This document shows, piece by piece, positions 33,641 through 43,633 of a stretch of DNA of 64,000 bases (its first letter is position 1; each line of letters opens with the position of its first letter). Under the pieces are notes generated by a model. It did no database searches. It saw only the letters and a list, made by a program, of their open reading frames with translations, and was not told the DNA's origin. Where the stretch lies: positions 124,001 through 188,000 of the forward strand of contig NZ_JAFCKT010000003.1 of the NCBI RefSeq assembly GCF_018129985.1. The letters are read 5' to 3'. The translations under genes and the position numbers were made by a program. This DNA comes from Bradyrhizobium sp. SZCCT0148. Lineage in GTDB: Bacteria > Pseudomonadota > Alphaproteobacteria > Rhizobiales > Xanthobacteraceae.

Positions 33641-35854
33641 GTGAAGTTGGGTTTGGGGTCTCGAAAAGCAGGACGACGAAAGCAACGCGCGCTTGCCCGG
33701 GCTGGCCAAACGCCGCGCAAGCCGCGCTTTGCGCGCGCGCCGCGCGCCGTTTCGGAACGCGAGGAAGTCCTGCGCAGCCGCGCCGAGGCCGAAGCTGCGA
33801 TCGCGGACGCGCGCAAATCCCATGAGCGCCTGCGCCAGGCCATCGACATCCTGCCGCAGGGCATCGTGTTTCTCGACGCCGAAGGCCGCTACGTCCTCTG
33901 GAACAAGAAATACGCCGAGATCTACAGCAAGACCGCCGATCTGTTCGAGGAAGGTGCGCGTCTCGAAGACACGCTGCGCATCGGCGTTGCCCGCGGCGAC
34001 TATCCCGAGGCCGTCGGCCACGAGGACGAGTGGATCGCCGACCGCCTGCAGAGGCTCTATCAGCCCGGCGCCCGCCACGAGCAGAAACTGTCCGACGGCC
34101 GCGTCATCCTGATCGACGAGCGCCTGACCGACGATGGCGGGGTGGTCGGCCTGCGCGTCGACATCACCGAGCTGAAGCAGCGCGAGGCCTCGTTCCGCCT
34201 GCTGTTCGACGGCAATCCCGTTCCCATGATCGTCTGCGCGCTGGACGACGAGCGCATCCTCGGCGTCAACGACGCCGCGGTCGCGCATTACGGCTACAGC
34301 CGCGCCGAGTTCGAACGGTTGACGATCCGCTCCCTGCAGGCCTTCGAAAGTGAGCCGCCCTGGGTGGCGGACCCGACGTGCGAGGAGCAGGCCGGCCGGA
34401 CCTGGAAGCATGTCAAGGCCGACGGCGCGCTGATCGACCTCGCGATCTATTCCCGCGAATTGACCTATGCCGAGCGGCCGGCGGTGCTGCTTGCGCTGAT
34501 GGACATCACCGAACGCAAGCGCGCCGAGGCGCGGCTCGCCTTCATGGCCCAGCACGACACCCTGACCGGCCTTCCCAACCGCAGCCTGCTGCGCCAGCAG
34601 GTCGACGAGATGCTGCTGCACACGCGGCGCAGCTCCGACAAGGTCGCGCTTCTGATGCTGGGGCTCGACAGTTTCAAGTCGGTCAACGACACGCTCGGGC
34701 ATGCGGTCGGCGACAAGCTGCTGCGCGGCGTTGCCAAGCGGCTGCGCTCGACCTTGCGCGAGGAAGACGCGTTGGCGCGGCTCAACTCCGACGAGTTCGC
34801 CATCGTGCAGAGCGGCCTGGCGCGTCCCGAGGACGCGGTGATGCTGGCCAAACGTCTGCTTGCGGCGATCGCCGATCCCTATCTGCTCGACGGCCATTCC
34901 GTGGTGATCGGCGCCTCGATCGGCATCGCGATGGCGCCGGGCGACGGCGATGATTCCGAAAAGCTGCTCAAGAGCGCCGACATGGCGCTGTCGCGCGCCA
35001 AGCTGGACGCGCGCGGCAGCTTCGCTTTCTTCGAGGCCGCGCTCGACGCCCGGGCGCAGAGCCGGCGCAAGATCGAGGTCGAGCTGCGCGACGCGATCCA
35101 GAACGACGTGCTGCGTCCCTATTACCAACCGCTGGTCGACCTCCAGAGCGGCCGCATCACCGGCTTCGAGGCGCTGGTGCGCTGGCCCCATGCCGAGCGC
35201 GGCATGATCTCGCCGGCCGAGTTCATTCCGGTCGCCGAGGACACCGGCCTGATCAATCCGCTCGGCGGGTTGATGCTGCGCCGGGCGTGCCTCGATGCCG
35301 CAAGCTGGCCTGACGACGTCCGCGTTGCCGTCAATCTGTCGCCGCTGCAGTTTCGCAGTGGCAATCTGCTGTCGATCGTGACGGACGCCTTGAGACATTC
35401 CGGCCTGCCGCCGCGGCGGCTTGAGCTCGAGATCACCGAGACGCTGCTGCTGGAGAAGAGCGCGCAGGTGCTGGCGACGCTGCATGCCTTGCGCGCACTC
35501 GGGGTGCGCATCTCGATGGACGATTTCGGCACCGGCTATTCCAGCCTCAGCTATTTGCGCAGTTTTCCCTTCGACAAGATCAAGATCGACCAGTCCTTTG
35601 TGCGCGATCTCGGCGCCAACCGCGAGGCGCAGGCGATCATCCGCTCTATCGTCAGCCTCGGTAAAGGCTTGGGCGTCACCATCACCGCCGAAGGCGTCGA
35701 GACCGAAGCCGAGCTCAGCTGCCTGCGCACCGAGGGCTGCGACGAAGGCCAGGGCTTCCTGTTCAGCAAGGCCCGGCCCAACGCCGAGATCATCAGCCTG
35801 CTCGCCGCACAGCGCGGCATCGACGGCGACGAAGACGCCGCGCTGGTGGCGTGA
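33641..35854 (+). CDS. PAS-GGDEF-EAL protein, probable c-di-GMP phosphodiesterase
   Basis: About 737 residues with an Arg-rich N terminus, two PAS domains, a GGDEF domain and an EAL domain. The GGDEF active site is degenerate (ARLNSDEFAIV: Leu-Asn in place of Gly-Gly), so diguanylate cyclase activity is unlikely. The EAL part keeps its catalytic residues: GFEALVRW, VNLSP, EITET, MDDFGTGYSSLSYL, KIDQSFV and EGVETE. The frame has no ATG before the PAS domain; the best start is GTG 33641, with GGGA a few bases upstream; a TTG at 33602 is a weaker choice. It probably degrades c-di-GMP in response to a cytoplasmic PAS signal. Confidence 0.83.
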   Translation: MKLGLGSRKAGRRKQRALARAGQTPRKPRFARAPRAVSEREEVLRSRAEAEAAIADARKSHERLRQAIDILPQGIVFLDAEGRYVLWNKKYAEIYSKTADLFEEGARLEDTLRIGVARGDYPEAVGHEDEWIADRLQRLYQPGARHEQKLSDGRVILIDERLTDDGGVVGLRVDITELKQREASFRLLFDGNPVPMIVCALDDERILGVNDAAVAHYGYSRAEFERLTIRSLQAFESEPPWVADPTCEEQAGRTWKHVKADGALIDLAIYSRELTYAERPAVLLALMDITERKRAEARLAFMAQHDTLTGLPNRSLLRQQVDEMLLHTRRSSDKVALLMLGLDSFKSVNDTLGHAVGDKLLRGVAKRLRSTLREEDALARLNSDEFAIVQSGLARPEDAVMLAKRLLAAIADPYLLDGHSVVIGASIGIAMAPGDGDDSEKLLKSADMALSRAKLDARGSFAFFEAALDARAQSRRKIEVELRDAIQNDVLRPYYQPLVDLQSGRITGFEALVRWPHAERGMISPAEFIPVAEDTGLINPLGGLMLRRACLDAASWPDDVRVAVNLSPLQFRSGNLLSIVTDALRHSGLPPRRLELEITETLLLEKSAQVLATLHALRALGVRISMDDFGTGYSSLSYLRSFPFDKIKIDQSFVRDLGANREAQAIIRSIVSLGKGLGVTITAEGVETEAELSCLRTEGCDEGQGFLFSKARPNAEIISLLAAQRGIDGDEDAALVA

Positions 35855-35931
35855 GCTTCCTGCCTCTCCCAGCCCCGTGAGAACGGGCGAGGCAGCGCAG
35901 CACCGTCGTGGCTGCAGTCAAGCCCGAAGCC

Positions 35932-37896
35932 TTACGCCGCCCGCAGCCCCGCCAGGAACGTGTCCACGCTTCGCATCAGCGCCGAGGCGTGCTGCCCGAG
36001 TTCGCCGGAGGCCGCCATCACGTTGCCTGCCAGCGCCCGCGATTGATCCGCGGCCTGGCTGGCGCCGGCGACATTGGCCGAGACGTCCGTGGTGCCGGCC
36101 GAGGCCTGCTGCACGCTGCGCGCGATCTCGCGCGTCGCGGAGCCCTGCTCCTCGACCGCGGCGGCGATCGTGGTGGCGATACCGCTGATCTCGCGGATGG
36201 TGTCGCTAATCCCGGAAATCGCCGTAACGCAATTGCCTGTGGCGGCCTGGATCGCGGTGACCTGGCTCGCGATCTCGTCGGTCGCCTTCGCGGTCTGGCT
36301 CGCCAGCTCCTTCACTTCGGAGGCGACCACGGCAAAGCCACGGCCGGCTTCGCCCGCGCGCGCCGCCTCGATCGTGGCGTTGAGCGCAAGAAGATTGGTC
36401 TGGCTCGCGATCTCGCTGATCAGACGCAGCACGTCGCCGATGCGCTCGGCGGCGGTGGCAAGGCTCGTGACCATCTCGGTCGTCTCCGCGGCCTTGCCCA
36501 CGGCGTCGCTCGCGACCTTGCTCGAATGGGTGACCTGGCGGCCGATCTCGCTGACCGACGAGGCCAGCTCCTCGGTCGCCGCCGCGACCGCGTTCACGCT
36601 GGTCGAGGCCTCTTCGGAGGCCGTCGCTGCGGCGGAGGCCCGCTGCGAGGTGCCGTTGACGCTGCTGGTGATGTCGCCGGCGACGCTCTGCATGCCCTCG
36701 GTCGCCCTGGCCACGGCGGCCACCACGCCCTTGACGTCGGCCTCGAAGCGGTCGGCCATCTGACGCTGCAGGGCCTGCTTCTCGATCTCTGCCTTGGCCT
36801 TGTCGGCCTCCTGCGCCTCGCGCATGGTGACGGCTTCGAGCATGTTGCGGCGGAACACGTCCACCGCCTTGGCCATGGTGCCGAGTTCGTCCGGGCGCTC
36901 GCTGCCGGGAATCGTGACGCTGGTATCGCCGCTCGACAGCCGGTTCATCACCGCGGTGATCGCGGTGAGCGGCCGCGACAGGCCGCGCCCGAGCAGCAGC
37001 GCCAGCACGATCGCGACGGCGAGGATGGCAACCGTGCCGAGGATCAAATTGCGCTCGGCCGTGGCGAACGCGGCCTCGTACTCGGTCGTGTCCTTGATGA
37101 TCTCGATCACGCCGACCGGCGCTCCTGCATAGTTCTTGATCGGCCCGGCATAGACCTCGACCGGATGACCGTCGAGCTCGGCCTCGTGCCGGACCGCCGA
37201 CCCGTCGATCGCGCTCTTCAACTGGTCCATCGTGGTGACGACCGTGCTGCCGAACGTCGAAGACAACTTGTTCAGGTTCTTGCCGTCGAGCGAGTAGACC
37301 GCAAGGTCGATGCCGAAGCGCTTCTTGGCACGGTCGACGAACTCCTTGCCGAAGGCGACGCCGATATCGACGTTGGCGATGCTTTTGCCGTCGCGCATGA
37401 TCGGTGTCATGCCGAAGATACCAAGCGCCTCGCGGCCCGGCTCGACGCCGACGATCGGCCGGCCACCCTTCATCGCCTCGACGACGGTTTCGCGGCGCGC
37501 CGAGACGTCATCGCCGAACACTTTGGGAGCGTGCACGCGGTAGAACGCCACCGCGGGCGGAACCTGGAAGGTGATGAGCGGGATACCCTGTGCCTTCAGC
37601 GATTTGTTGGCCTCGCCGAGCAGCGCGGCCAGGCTGTCGCGGTCGCCCTTGGCGATGGCGTCCCCGACCGGCGGCAGCGCCGCGATCACGGCGGAGACAG
37701 CCAGTGCCGAGCGTCCCTCATAGTCGATCGCCGCGATCACGCTCTCATATTGCAGCTTGAGCTGCTGATCGAGCGCCATCCGGGTCAGCGCCCGTTGCTG
37801 GCTGATCGAGAAGCCTGAGACGATGGCGCATGCCACGGCCACGGTGAGGGCGATCGCGAGAATCAGGCGGGCGGCAATCGACTTGATCTTGAACAT
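35932..37896 (-). CDS. Methyl-accepting chemotaxis protein with large periplasmic sensor
   Basis: A 654-residue chemoreceptor. TM1 lies near residues 8-28 (LILAIALTVAVACAIVSGFSI); a ~250-residue periplasmic sensor of Cache type follows (PIVGVEPGREALGIFGMTPI, ANVDIGVAFGKEF); TM2 near 280-303 (ILGTVAILAVAIVLALLLG), then HAMP. The tip has [20 protein letters not shown] and [17 protein letters not shown]. It ends TFLAGLRAA without a tethering pentapeptide. Start ATG 37896 leads directly into TM1; the first 22 codons upstream are not part of it. The sensor differs from the receptor at 12398. Confidence 0.9.
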   Translation of the reverse strand: MFKIKSIAARLILAIALTVAVACAIVSGFSISQQRALTRMALDQQLKLQYESVIAAIDYEGRSALAVSAVIAALPPVGDAIAKGDRDSLAALLGEANKSLKAQGIPLITFQVPPAVAFYRVHAPKVFGDDVSARRETVVEAMKGGRPIVGVEPGREALGIFGMTPIMRDGKSIANVDIGVAFGKEFVDRAKKRFGIDLAVYSLDGKNLNKLSSTFGSTVVTTMDQLKSAIDGSAVRHEAELDGHPVEVYAGPIKNYAGAPVGVIEIIKDTTEYEAAFATAERNLILGTVAILAVAIVLALLLGRGLSRPLTAITAVMNRLSSGDTSVTIPGSERPDELGTMAKAVDVFRRNMLEAVTMREAQEADKAKAEIEKQALQRQMADRFEADVKGVVAAVARATEGMQSVAGDITSSVNGTSQRASAAATASEEASTSVNAVAAATEELASSVSEIGRQVTHSSKVASDAVGKAAETTEMVTSLATAAERIGDVLRLISEIASQTNLLALNATIEAARAGEAGRGFAVVASEVKELASQTAKATDEIASQVTAIQAATGNCVTAISGISDTIREISGIATTIAAAVEEQGSATREIARSVQQASAGTTDVSANVAGASQAADQSRALAGNVMAASGELGQHASALMRSVDTFLAGLRAA

Positions 37897-38077
37897 CAAA
37901 AAATCCCAGGCATTTCCAAATCTTGCTTTGGTGGAAAGGTCCCAGAAATTGCTTAACAACAAGGACGGGATGGCCTCCGTGTTTCAACGGAGTCGCCCCC
38001 ATCCTTTTGCATGACTCGATGCAGCGGGCGCATGGAAGGCCTGTTGCGCGTCGCGGGCAGGGACGTTGCGCCGGCGA

Positions 38078-39231
38078 CTAGAGGGTTTCGGCAAGGATCG
38101 CCTTCCCCACTTCCTCATAATGCGTGTCGCGCGCCTGGATCTGCTGGGCGATCGCGTGCATGTCGCGAAACCGGCGTTCGAACGGGTTGCTGCGGAACAC
38201 CGCGGTCGCGCCGGCCATGTGATAGGCGGTGTCGACCACCTTCGCCGATTGATGGATGGTCCAGGTCGCGGCCAGCCGCACCGCGCTGCGGTGCGCGGTG
38301 CTGAACTCGCCCGTTGCGGACAAATCGCGCCACATCGCCGTTGCGGTCGTAAAGAGATAGGCGCGCGCGGCGCGCAGATCGCCCTCGGTGCGGCCGATCA
38401 GCCCCTGCACCGCGCCGTTGTCGCGCATCGCACTCGCCGTCAGCGAGGGATGTTTTCCGCGCGCCAGCGCGATGGCCGCATCCAGCGTGGCGCGCGCGAC
38501 GCCGAGCGACACCGCGGCAAAGCCGAGGCTGAAGGCCGCGCCGGTGCCGATCCTGTAGAGCGGACCTGGCTCGCGCAACCCGGACGGCATGTCGCGGAAC
38601 GCGGTGAAGCGCTCGGGATGAAGAGGTCGTTCACCTCGTAGGAATCGGTGCCGGTGCCGGCAAGTCCGATCGCCTGCCAGACGTCGTGCAATGTCGCGCT
38701 GGAGGCGGGAAACAGAATCGTGCGCACTTCAGGCGAGCCGTCGGCATTCACGCGCGGCGTGCCGTCGGTCCCGAGGATGCGCACATGGGCGCCCAGCCAG
38801 TTCGCCTGCCGCGAGCCCGAGGCGAAATCCCAGCGCGCCGTGACGCGATAGCCGCCCTCGACGGCGCGCGCCTCATGCGCGATCGCGCCCCACGCCAGGA
38901 TCCCGGGCGCCGTGTTGAAGATCTCCTGCGCAGTATCGCGATCGAGCGAGGCCGCGATCATCGCGCAGACACTGCACTGGCCGAGACACCAGGCGGTGGA
39001 CGCGTCGGCCTTGGCGATTGCCTCCAGCATCTGCATGAAGGCTTCAGGCGCGGCTTCCGCACCGCCGAGGCTCTGCGGCAGCAACGCACGATACAGCCCG
39101 TTCTCGGTCAGCGCCGCGACGACGGAAGGCGTCAGCCGCCGCGTCCGCTCGATCTCGTCCGCTTCGCGCGCGATCAGCGGCGCGATGGCGCGGGCACGTT
39201 CGACGAGACCAGATCCGGGAAGCTCCGACAT
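38078..39231 (-). pseudogene. Acyl-CoA dehydrogenase-like flavoprotein gene, frameshifted
   Basis: The reading frame from ATG 39231 (preceded by GAGGA) encodes the N-terminal and middle domains of an acyl-CoA dehydrogenase/group-D monooxygenase relative: ASTAWCLGQCSVCAM, YRVTARWDFASGSRQANWLGAHV, GLAGTGTDSYEVNDLFIP. The C-terminal domain continues in another frame, from PERFTAFRDMPSGL to KAILAETL, stop at 38078. Restoring one C (the GGG run at 38615-38617 on the plus strand) joins them as LFIPERFTAFRDM. The joined protein would be about 384 residues, full length for the family. Related enzymes oxidise CoA thioesters or hydroxylate with reduced flavin (DszC/HsaA type). Pseudogene or sequencing error. 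Confidence 0.75.
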
Positions 39232-39429
39232 TCGACTGTCCTCGCCTTTTTCTGTCGTGGGCAGTGAGGCGATGATGGTGGTCCATTTGACGGGATGGTT
39301 CAAGGTGCGGGCAACATCCCCCGTGCGCCGCGCGCGAAGGCCCGCCCGTGAACCTCGGCGGCGCGGCGCGCGACCAACAACCTCAGCCGCCGCCAACGGC
39401 ACCGCGTATCGCGCCGGATGAGGTTGCCC

Positions 39430-40176
39430 ATGCCGATCGTCCGAATCCTCATCGTCCTGCTCGCGCTCGCTTCGCCGGCGTTGGCGCAGGACGGCGCCCG
39501 TGATGCGGCCGCCGCGGGCGAGGCCGCGCGGATGTTCCGCGCCTATGTCGATGCCGTGGCGAGAAAAGGGGGACGACCCGACCTGACCCGGCCGGAGACC
39601 GCCGCACTGCTCGGCCGCGTCTTCGATGTCGAGGCCCTGCAGGCGCTGCCGCCGGCGCAGGCGAGCGACATGAGCTGGCTGATGGACTGGATGGACGCGG
39701 CCAACGCGACCTCGAAACTGTTCGTGCTCTATGGTTCGAAGCCGGGGCCGCAGCCCGATCTCGCCGCGCTTCAGCGCAACATGACGGACTATGGCGACCA
39801 GTACGCGGCGGCGATGAACTTTGCCATCCGCGGCATGGCGCGCGAGGCGGTTGCGGGCCAGTTGTTCATGGCGAGCCTCGCGCCGGAGCAGCGCACCCGC
39901 ATCCGCGAGGAGGGATTTACCGGCTTCCGCCGCAGCTCCGCCGAATTCATCCTGACCACCGTCTGCGCGGCGATCCAGGGCGCGGGCAAATCCGCCAACG
40001 CCCGCCTGGTCGCCGCCGCCATTCGCGACACGCGCGAGGTCTGGGCGAGCTTCCTGCTGCCGCAGGACCGGGCCCGCGTGCTCGAGCAGCTTGCCGACCT
40101 TCCCAGATGGGCTCCGGACGAGACGGCGCGAACCGATCTCGCCGCCTTCACGGCCGCGCTGCGAGCGGTGAATTGA
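39430..40176 (+). CDS. Exported protein of unknown function
   Basis: A 248-residue protein with a signal peptide (IVRILIVLLALASPALAQ). The mature part is helical and Ala-rich, with DMSWLMDWMDAANATSKLF and FRRSSAEFILTTVCAAI, and one cysteine. No domain is recognised. I start at ATG 39430 because GAGG lies before it; an ATG four codons up is possible. The gene converges on the MFS transporter gene (13-base gap) and is divergent from the frameshifted dehydrogenase gene. The signal peptide and codon use support it as real. Confidence 0.7.
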   Translation: MPIVRILIVLLALASPALAQDGARDAAAAGEAARMFRAYVDAVARKGGRPDLTRPETAALLGRVFDVEALQALPPAQASDMSWLMDWMDAANATSKLFVLYGSKPGPQPDLAALQRNMTDYGDQYAAAMNFAIRGMAREAVAGQLFMASLAPEQRTRIREEGFTGFRRSSAEFILTTVCAAIQGAGKSANARLVAAAIRDTREVWASFLLPQDRARVLEQLADLPRWAPDETARTDLAAFTAALRAVN

Positions 40177-40189
40177 TTCGCTCTCCTCG

Positions 40190-41410
40190 TCAGGCCGCGG
40201 CGCGGCCAAGGTCGAGCGACGGCCCGCGTTTCGTCGGGAAGCTCAGAGCGACCGCGACCGCGGCGAGCCCGATCGCGAACGAGCCGGCATGCAGCCATGT
40301 GTAGCGCTGGAAATTGTCGAACACGAGCCCGCCAGCCCAGGGGCCAAGCGCCATGCCGAGGCTGGCGAACGCCGATACCGCGCCGAAGACGGTGCCCATG
40401 ATGCGCGCGCCGAAGAACTCGCGGACCAGCACCGCATAGAGCGGCATCACCCCGCCATAGGCGAGGCCGAACACCACCGACAACGCGTAGAACTCGCCGA
40501 GCTGCGCCACGGCGAGATAAGTCGCGATGCACATCGCCTGCACGAACAGTCCGCCGACCAGCACCGGCTTTGCACCGATGCGGTCGGCCGCCGCACCCAG
40601 CAACAGGCGGCCGCCGAGGCCTGAGACGCCGGCGACGCTGTAGACCGTCACCGCCGTGAGCGGGGCGATGCCGCACACCATCGCATAGGACACCATGTGG
40701 AAGATCGGGCCGGAATGCGCGGCGCAGCAGGCGAAATGCGCCGCAGCGAGCGCGATGAATTGCGGTGTGCGCAGCGCCTGCGCCGCGGTCAGCTCGATCT
40801 GCGGTGCCGCGTCGCCGCTTGTCGGGGCCGTCGCGGCCGGTGCCGGTCGCACCAGGAAGCAGGCCGGGATCAGCAGCGCCCATGCAGCACAGCCGATCAC
40901 CAGCATCGCGGTACGCCAGTCATAGGCGGTGATCAGCCAGCTCGCGGTCGGCGCGATCGTCACCGGCGCCACGCCCATGCCGGCGGAGACCAGTGCCACC
41001 GCAAGGCTCCGGTTCCTTTCGATCCAGGCGCTGGCGAGCGCCATCATCGGCGCGTAGAAGCTGCCGGCCGCAATGCCGATCAGCACGCCGAAGCAAAGCT
41101 GGAATTGCCACAGGCTGGCCGCCTGGCTCGCCGTGACAAGACCGAGCCCCAGCAGAACGCTTCCCGCGAGCACCACCATGCGCGTGCCGAACCGATCCGA
41201 CAGCGCGCCCCACAGGAACGCGGCTACGCCCATGCAGAGGAAGTCCAGGGTTGCTGCCGCCGAGACGCCTGCGCGTGACCACCCCATCGCCTCCGAGATC
41301 GGCTGCAAGAACACCGCCAGCGACAGCATCGTGCCGAACCCGACACAGGTCATCAGCGCGCCCGCGGCGACCACGACCCAGCCATAGTCGAAGCGTGACG
41401 GCTTGCTCAT
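40190..41410 (-). CDS. MFS transporter (OFA/monocarboxylate-like)
   Basis: A 406-residue membrane transporter with 12 predicted helices. Motif A appears as WGALSDRFGTRMVVLAGS after helix 2, and the second half repeats it as LGAAADRIGAKPVLVGG. The N terminus WVVVAAGALMTCVGFGTMLSLAVF resembles the oxalate/formate antiporter and monocarboxylate groups. GGGGAAACGC precedes the ATG at 41410. The substrate is not indicated. The neighbouring dehydrogenase-like gene could be catabolic, but it points away with a gene in between. Confidence 0.85.
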   Translation of the reverse strand: MSKPSRFDYGWVVVAAGALMTCVGFGTMLSLAVFLQPISEAMGWSRAGVSAAATLDFLCMGVAAFLWGALSDRFGTRMVVLAGSVLLGLGLVTASQAASLWQFQLCFGVLIGIAAGSFYAPMMALASAWIERNRSLAVALVSAGMGVAPVTIAPTASWLITAYDWRTAMLVIGCAAWALLIPACFLVRPAPAATAPTSGDAAPQIELTAAQALRTPQFIALAAAHFACCAAHSGPIFHMVSYAMVCGIAPLTAVTVYSVAGVSGLGGRLLLGAAADRIGAKPVLVGGLFVQAMCIATYLAVAQLGEFYALSVVFGLAYGGVMPLYAVLVREFFGARIMGTVFGAVSAFASLGMALGPWAGGLVFDNFQRYTWLHAGSFAIGLAAVAVALSFPTKRGPSLDLGRAAA

Positions 41411-41593
41411 GCGTTTCCCCGGCGCTGTTGGTTTTGTTGGTGGTGCGCGAGATGGATGGTGGCGCATCCGACGGCGGAGGGCAAGGCGGGACGGGCGGAA
41501 TGCTGACACCGTCTGGCTCCGATGCTAGCATGTCTTTGCGACGTTGTTCTCTTGAAGCTCACACGCACAGCAACGCGTGAGGAAGCAAGTCCA

Positions 41594-42895
41594 ATGACAC
41601 TGGAAGCGCTCTGCAAGCTGCGTGCTTGCTGCAGGTTTTTCATGCCTGTCATTTTCGCCGCCGCGCTCGCGGTGCCGCTCGCAAGCGCACAGGACAACCG
41701 AAGCGCTCCCGACGAGCCGGGACCGGTGTTTTCGAATGGCGGTCCCGATGCCGAACTCTACGGCAAGGCATCCGGCTATCCGGCCGGCGCGCGGGGAACC
41801 AGCAACGAGCTCGACAAGCTGGTCGGGGCCTACAGCCATTTCGGCGACATCTATCCGTCGCGCCGGGTCGGTCGCGCCGCGACGCCCTGGTCGTTCAAGC
41901 GCGCGCCGGAGCCGACGATCGCCTACAGTTTCGATAACCAGCGGCTGAGCATCGCGGACTACCTCAAGCGCAACCCGGTGACGGGATTGCTGATCGCCAG
42001 GGACGACACGATCCTCTACGAGCATTATCAATATGCCCGGACCGACCGCGACCGCTTCCTGTCGCAGTCCATGGCCAAGACGCTTGTGGCCATGCTGGTG
42101 GGAATCGCGGTCTCCGAGGGGCGGATCAACTCGATCGACGATTCCGTCTCCACCTACGTGTCTGGGCTCGCAGGAACGGAATATGGCAGCACGTCCATCC
42201 GCGCCTTGTTGAACATGTCGTCCGGCGTGGAATTCTCTGAAGTCTATGACGGCAAGGACGACATAGCCCGGCTCGGGCGCGCGCTGTTCGTCGGTGAGCC
42301 GAAAGACCCCGCATCCGTCGTCGCGCAATTCAACACGCGGTCGACGCCGCCGGGCACCAAATGGCACTACGCCAGCGTGGAGACCGAGATCCTCGGCCTG
42401 GTGCTGCGCGCGGCGACCGGCACGCCGCTGGCTGACTATCTCCACGATCGCATCTGGAGCGCCATCGGCACCGAGGCGGATGCGTCGTGGGCGATCGACG
42501 GCAGCGGGCAGGAAATTGCATTCTGCTGCTTCAACGCCACCTTGCGCGACTATGCGCGCCTCGGGCGGCTGCTTGCAAACGACGGCGCCTGGGAAGGTCG
42601 TCAATTGATCCCACGGCAATGGCTGCTCGATGCCACGACCGTCAGACCGGGTGATGATCATCTCGCGCCGCGCGTGGCCACGCCTTATTTCGGCTACGGC
42701 TATCAGGTGTGGCTCCTTCCGGGTGAGCAGCGCAGATTTGCCCTGCTCGGCATCCGCGGTCAGGTCATCCTGGTCGATCCCGCCTCCAGGCTCGTCATGG
42801 TGCACACCGCGGTTCGCCAAAAGCCGTCCGAGCCGGGAAGCCTCAGGGAACCGCTCGCGTTGTGGTCCGCCGTGCTTCAACAACTCGGGAAATGA
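41594..42895 (+). CDS. Exported serine hydrolase of the beta-lactamase/DD-peptidase family
   Basis: A 433-residue exported protein. After a signal peptide (FFMPVIFAAALAVPLASAQ) comes a class C beta-lactamase-type fold with the nucleophile in SQSMAKT (S-x-x-K, about residue 159) and the tyrosine motif in WHYASVETE (Y-x-S). The usual KTG appears weakened near the C terminus (GIRGQVI in its place). Such proteins hydrolyse esters, amides or peptides; few are true beta-lactamases. ATG 41594 is preceded by GAGGAA at some distance. It is divergent from the MFS gene. Confidence 0.83.
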   Translation: MTLEALCKLRACCRFFMPVIFAAALAVPLASAQDNRSAPDEPGPVFSNGGPDAELYGKASGYPAGARGTSNELDKLVGAYSHFGDIYPSRRVGRAATPWSFKRAPEPTIAYSFDNQRLSIADYLKRNPVTGLLIARDDTILYEHYQYARTDRDRFLSQSMAKTLVAMLVGIAVSEGRINSIDDSVSTYVSGLAGTEYGSTSIRALLNMSSGVEFSEVYDGKDDIARLGRALFVGEPKDPASVVAQFNTRSTPPGTKWHYASVETEILGLVLRAATGTPLADYLHDRIWSAIGTEADASWAIDGSGQEIAFCCFNATLRDYARLGRLLANDGAWEGRQLIPRQWLLDATTVRPGDDHLAPRVATPYFGYGYQVWLLPGEQRRFALLGIRGQVILVDPASRLVMVHTAVRQKPSEPGSLREPLALWSAVLQQLGK

Positions 42896-43038
42896 TCTGA
42901 CGGCACCCCAAGCCCGGAAATTCGACGGACCATGTCGGCACCGGCGGGTTTCGATCGTCCTTGGGTGGACACGTTCGGCCGGGGCAAGGACGGCCCCGAC
43001 CGTCGCCTCGATCGCCATATTAAACTGGAGCACTGCCC

Positions 43039-43452
43039 ATGAGGATCACCGTCGAAACCAGCGTCGCAGCCCCGATCGATCAGGTCTGGCAGGCCTACAC
43101 GACGCCCGCCGACATCGTGAAGTGGAATGCCGCGTCTGACGATTGGCATACGACCAGGGCGACGGTTGATCTGCGGGAAGGCGGTGCCTTCTCATCCCGG
43201 ATGGAAGCCAAGGACGGCAGCATGGGTTTCGACTTCGCCGGCACCTACACGAAGGTCGTCGCGCATAAGCGGATTGAATATATGCTCGGCGACCGCAAGG
43301 CCGAGGTCGAGTTCGTGCCCGGCCCGAACAGTGTCGTGGTCCGCGTCGTGTTCGATGGCGAGACGACGCATTCGGTCGAGCAGCAGCAGGCTGGCTGGCA
43401 GGCGATCCTCGACAATTTCAAGCGATACGTCGAGGCGAAACAGAGCGCGTGA
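43039..43452 (+). CDS. SRPBCC (AHSA1/START-like) protein
   Basis: A 137-residue soluble protein with a lipid/ligand-binding helix-grip fold. The opening ITVETSVAAPIDQVWQAYTTPADIVKWNAAS and the pattern GGAFSSRMEAKDGSMGFDFAGTYTKVVAHKRIEY are typical, as is the final amphipathic helix QQAGWQAILDNFKRYVEA. Members of the AHSA1 subgroup bind small hydrophobic molecules; the ligand here is unknown. GGAG lies 12 bases before the ATG. It sits alone, 143 bases after the serine hydrolase. Confidence 0.88.
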   Translation: MRITVETSVAAPIDQVWQAYTTPADIVKWNAASDDWHTTRATVDLREGGAFSSRMEAKDGSMGFDFAGTYTKVVAHKRIEYMLGDRKAEVEFVPGPNSVVVRVVFDGETTHSVEQQQAGWQAILDNFKRYVEAKQSA

Positions 43453-43633
43453 TCTCAGCGAGCCTAGCCCGACGCGGCCTGCATCAAAGACGCAGCGACG
43501 ATGTCATCATCCCCCTGTTTTGCCCGACAAAGCAAACCGGCTTCGCATGACCAAAAAAGCCCAATGCCGCCAAGGGGTCGGCTACTGTGCATGGGGTTGT
43601 TTTCGCAATTTTTGCTTCGGCCGTGGCTAGCAG

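Noticed and set aside
33143..35485. A 780-codon minus-strand frame across the EAL gene
   Set aside because: Low-complexity Arg/Gln/Asp/His product with no domain, opposite a gene with clear PAS, GGDEF and EAL motifs.
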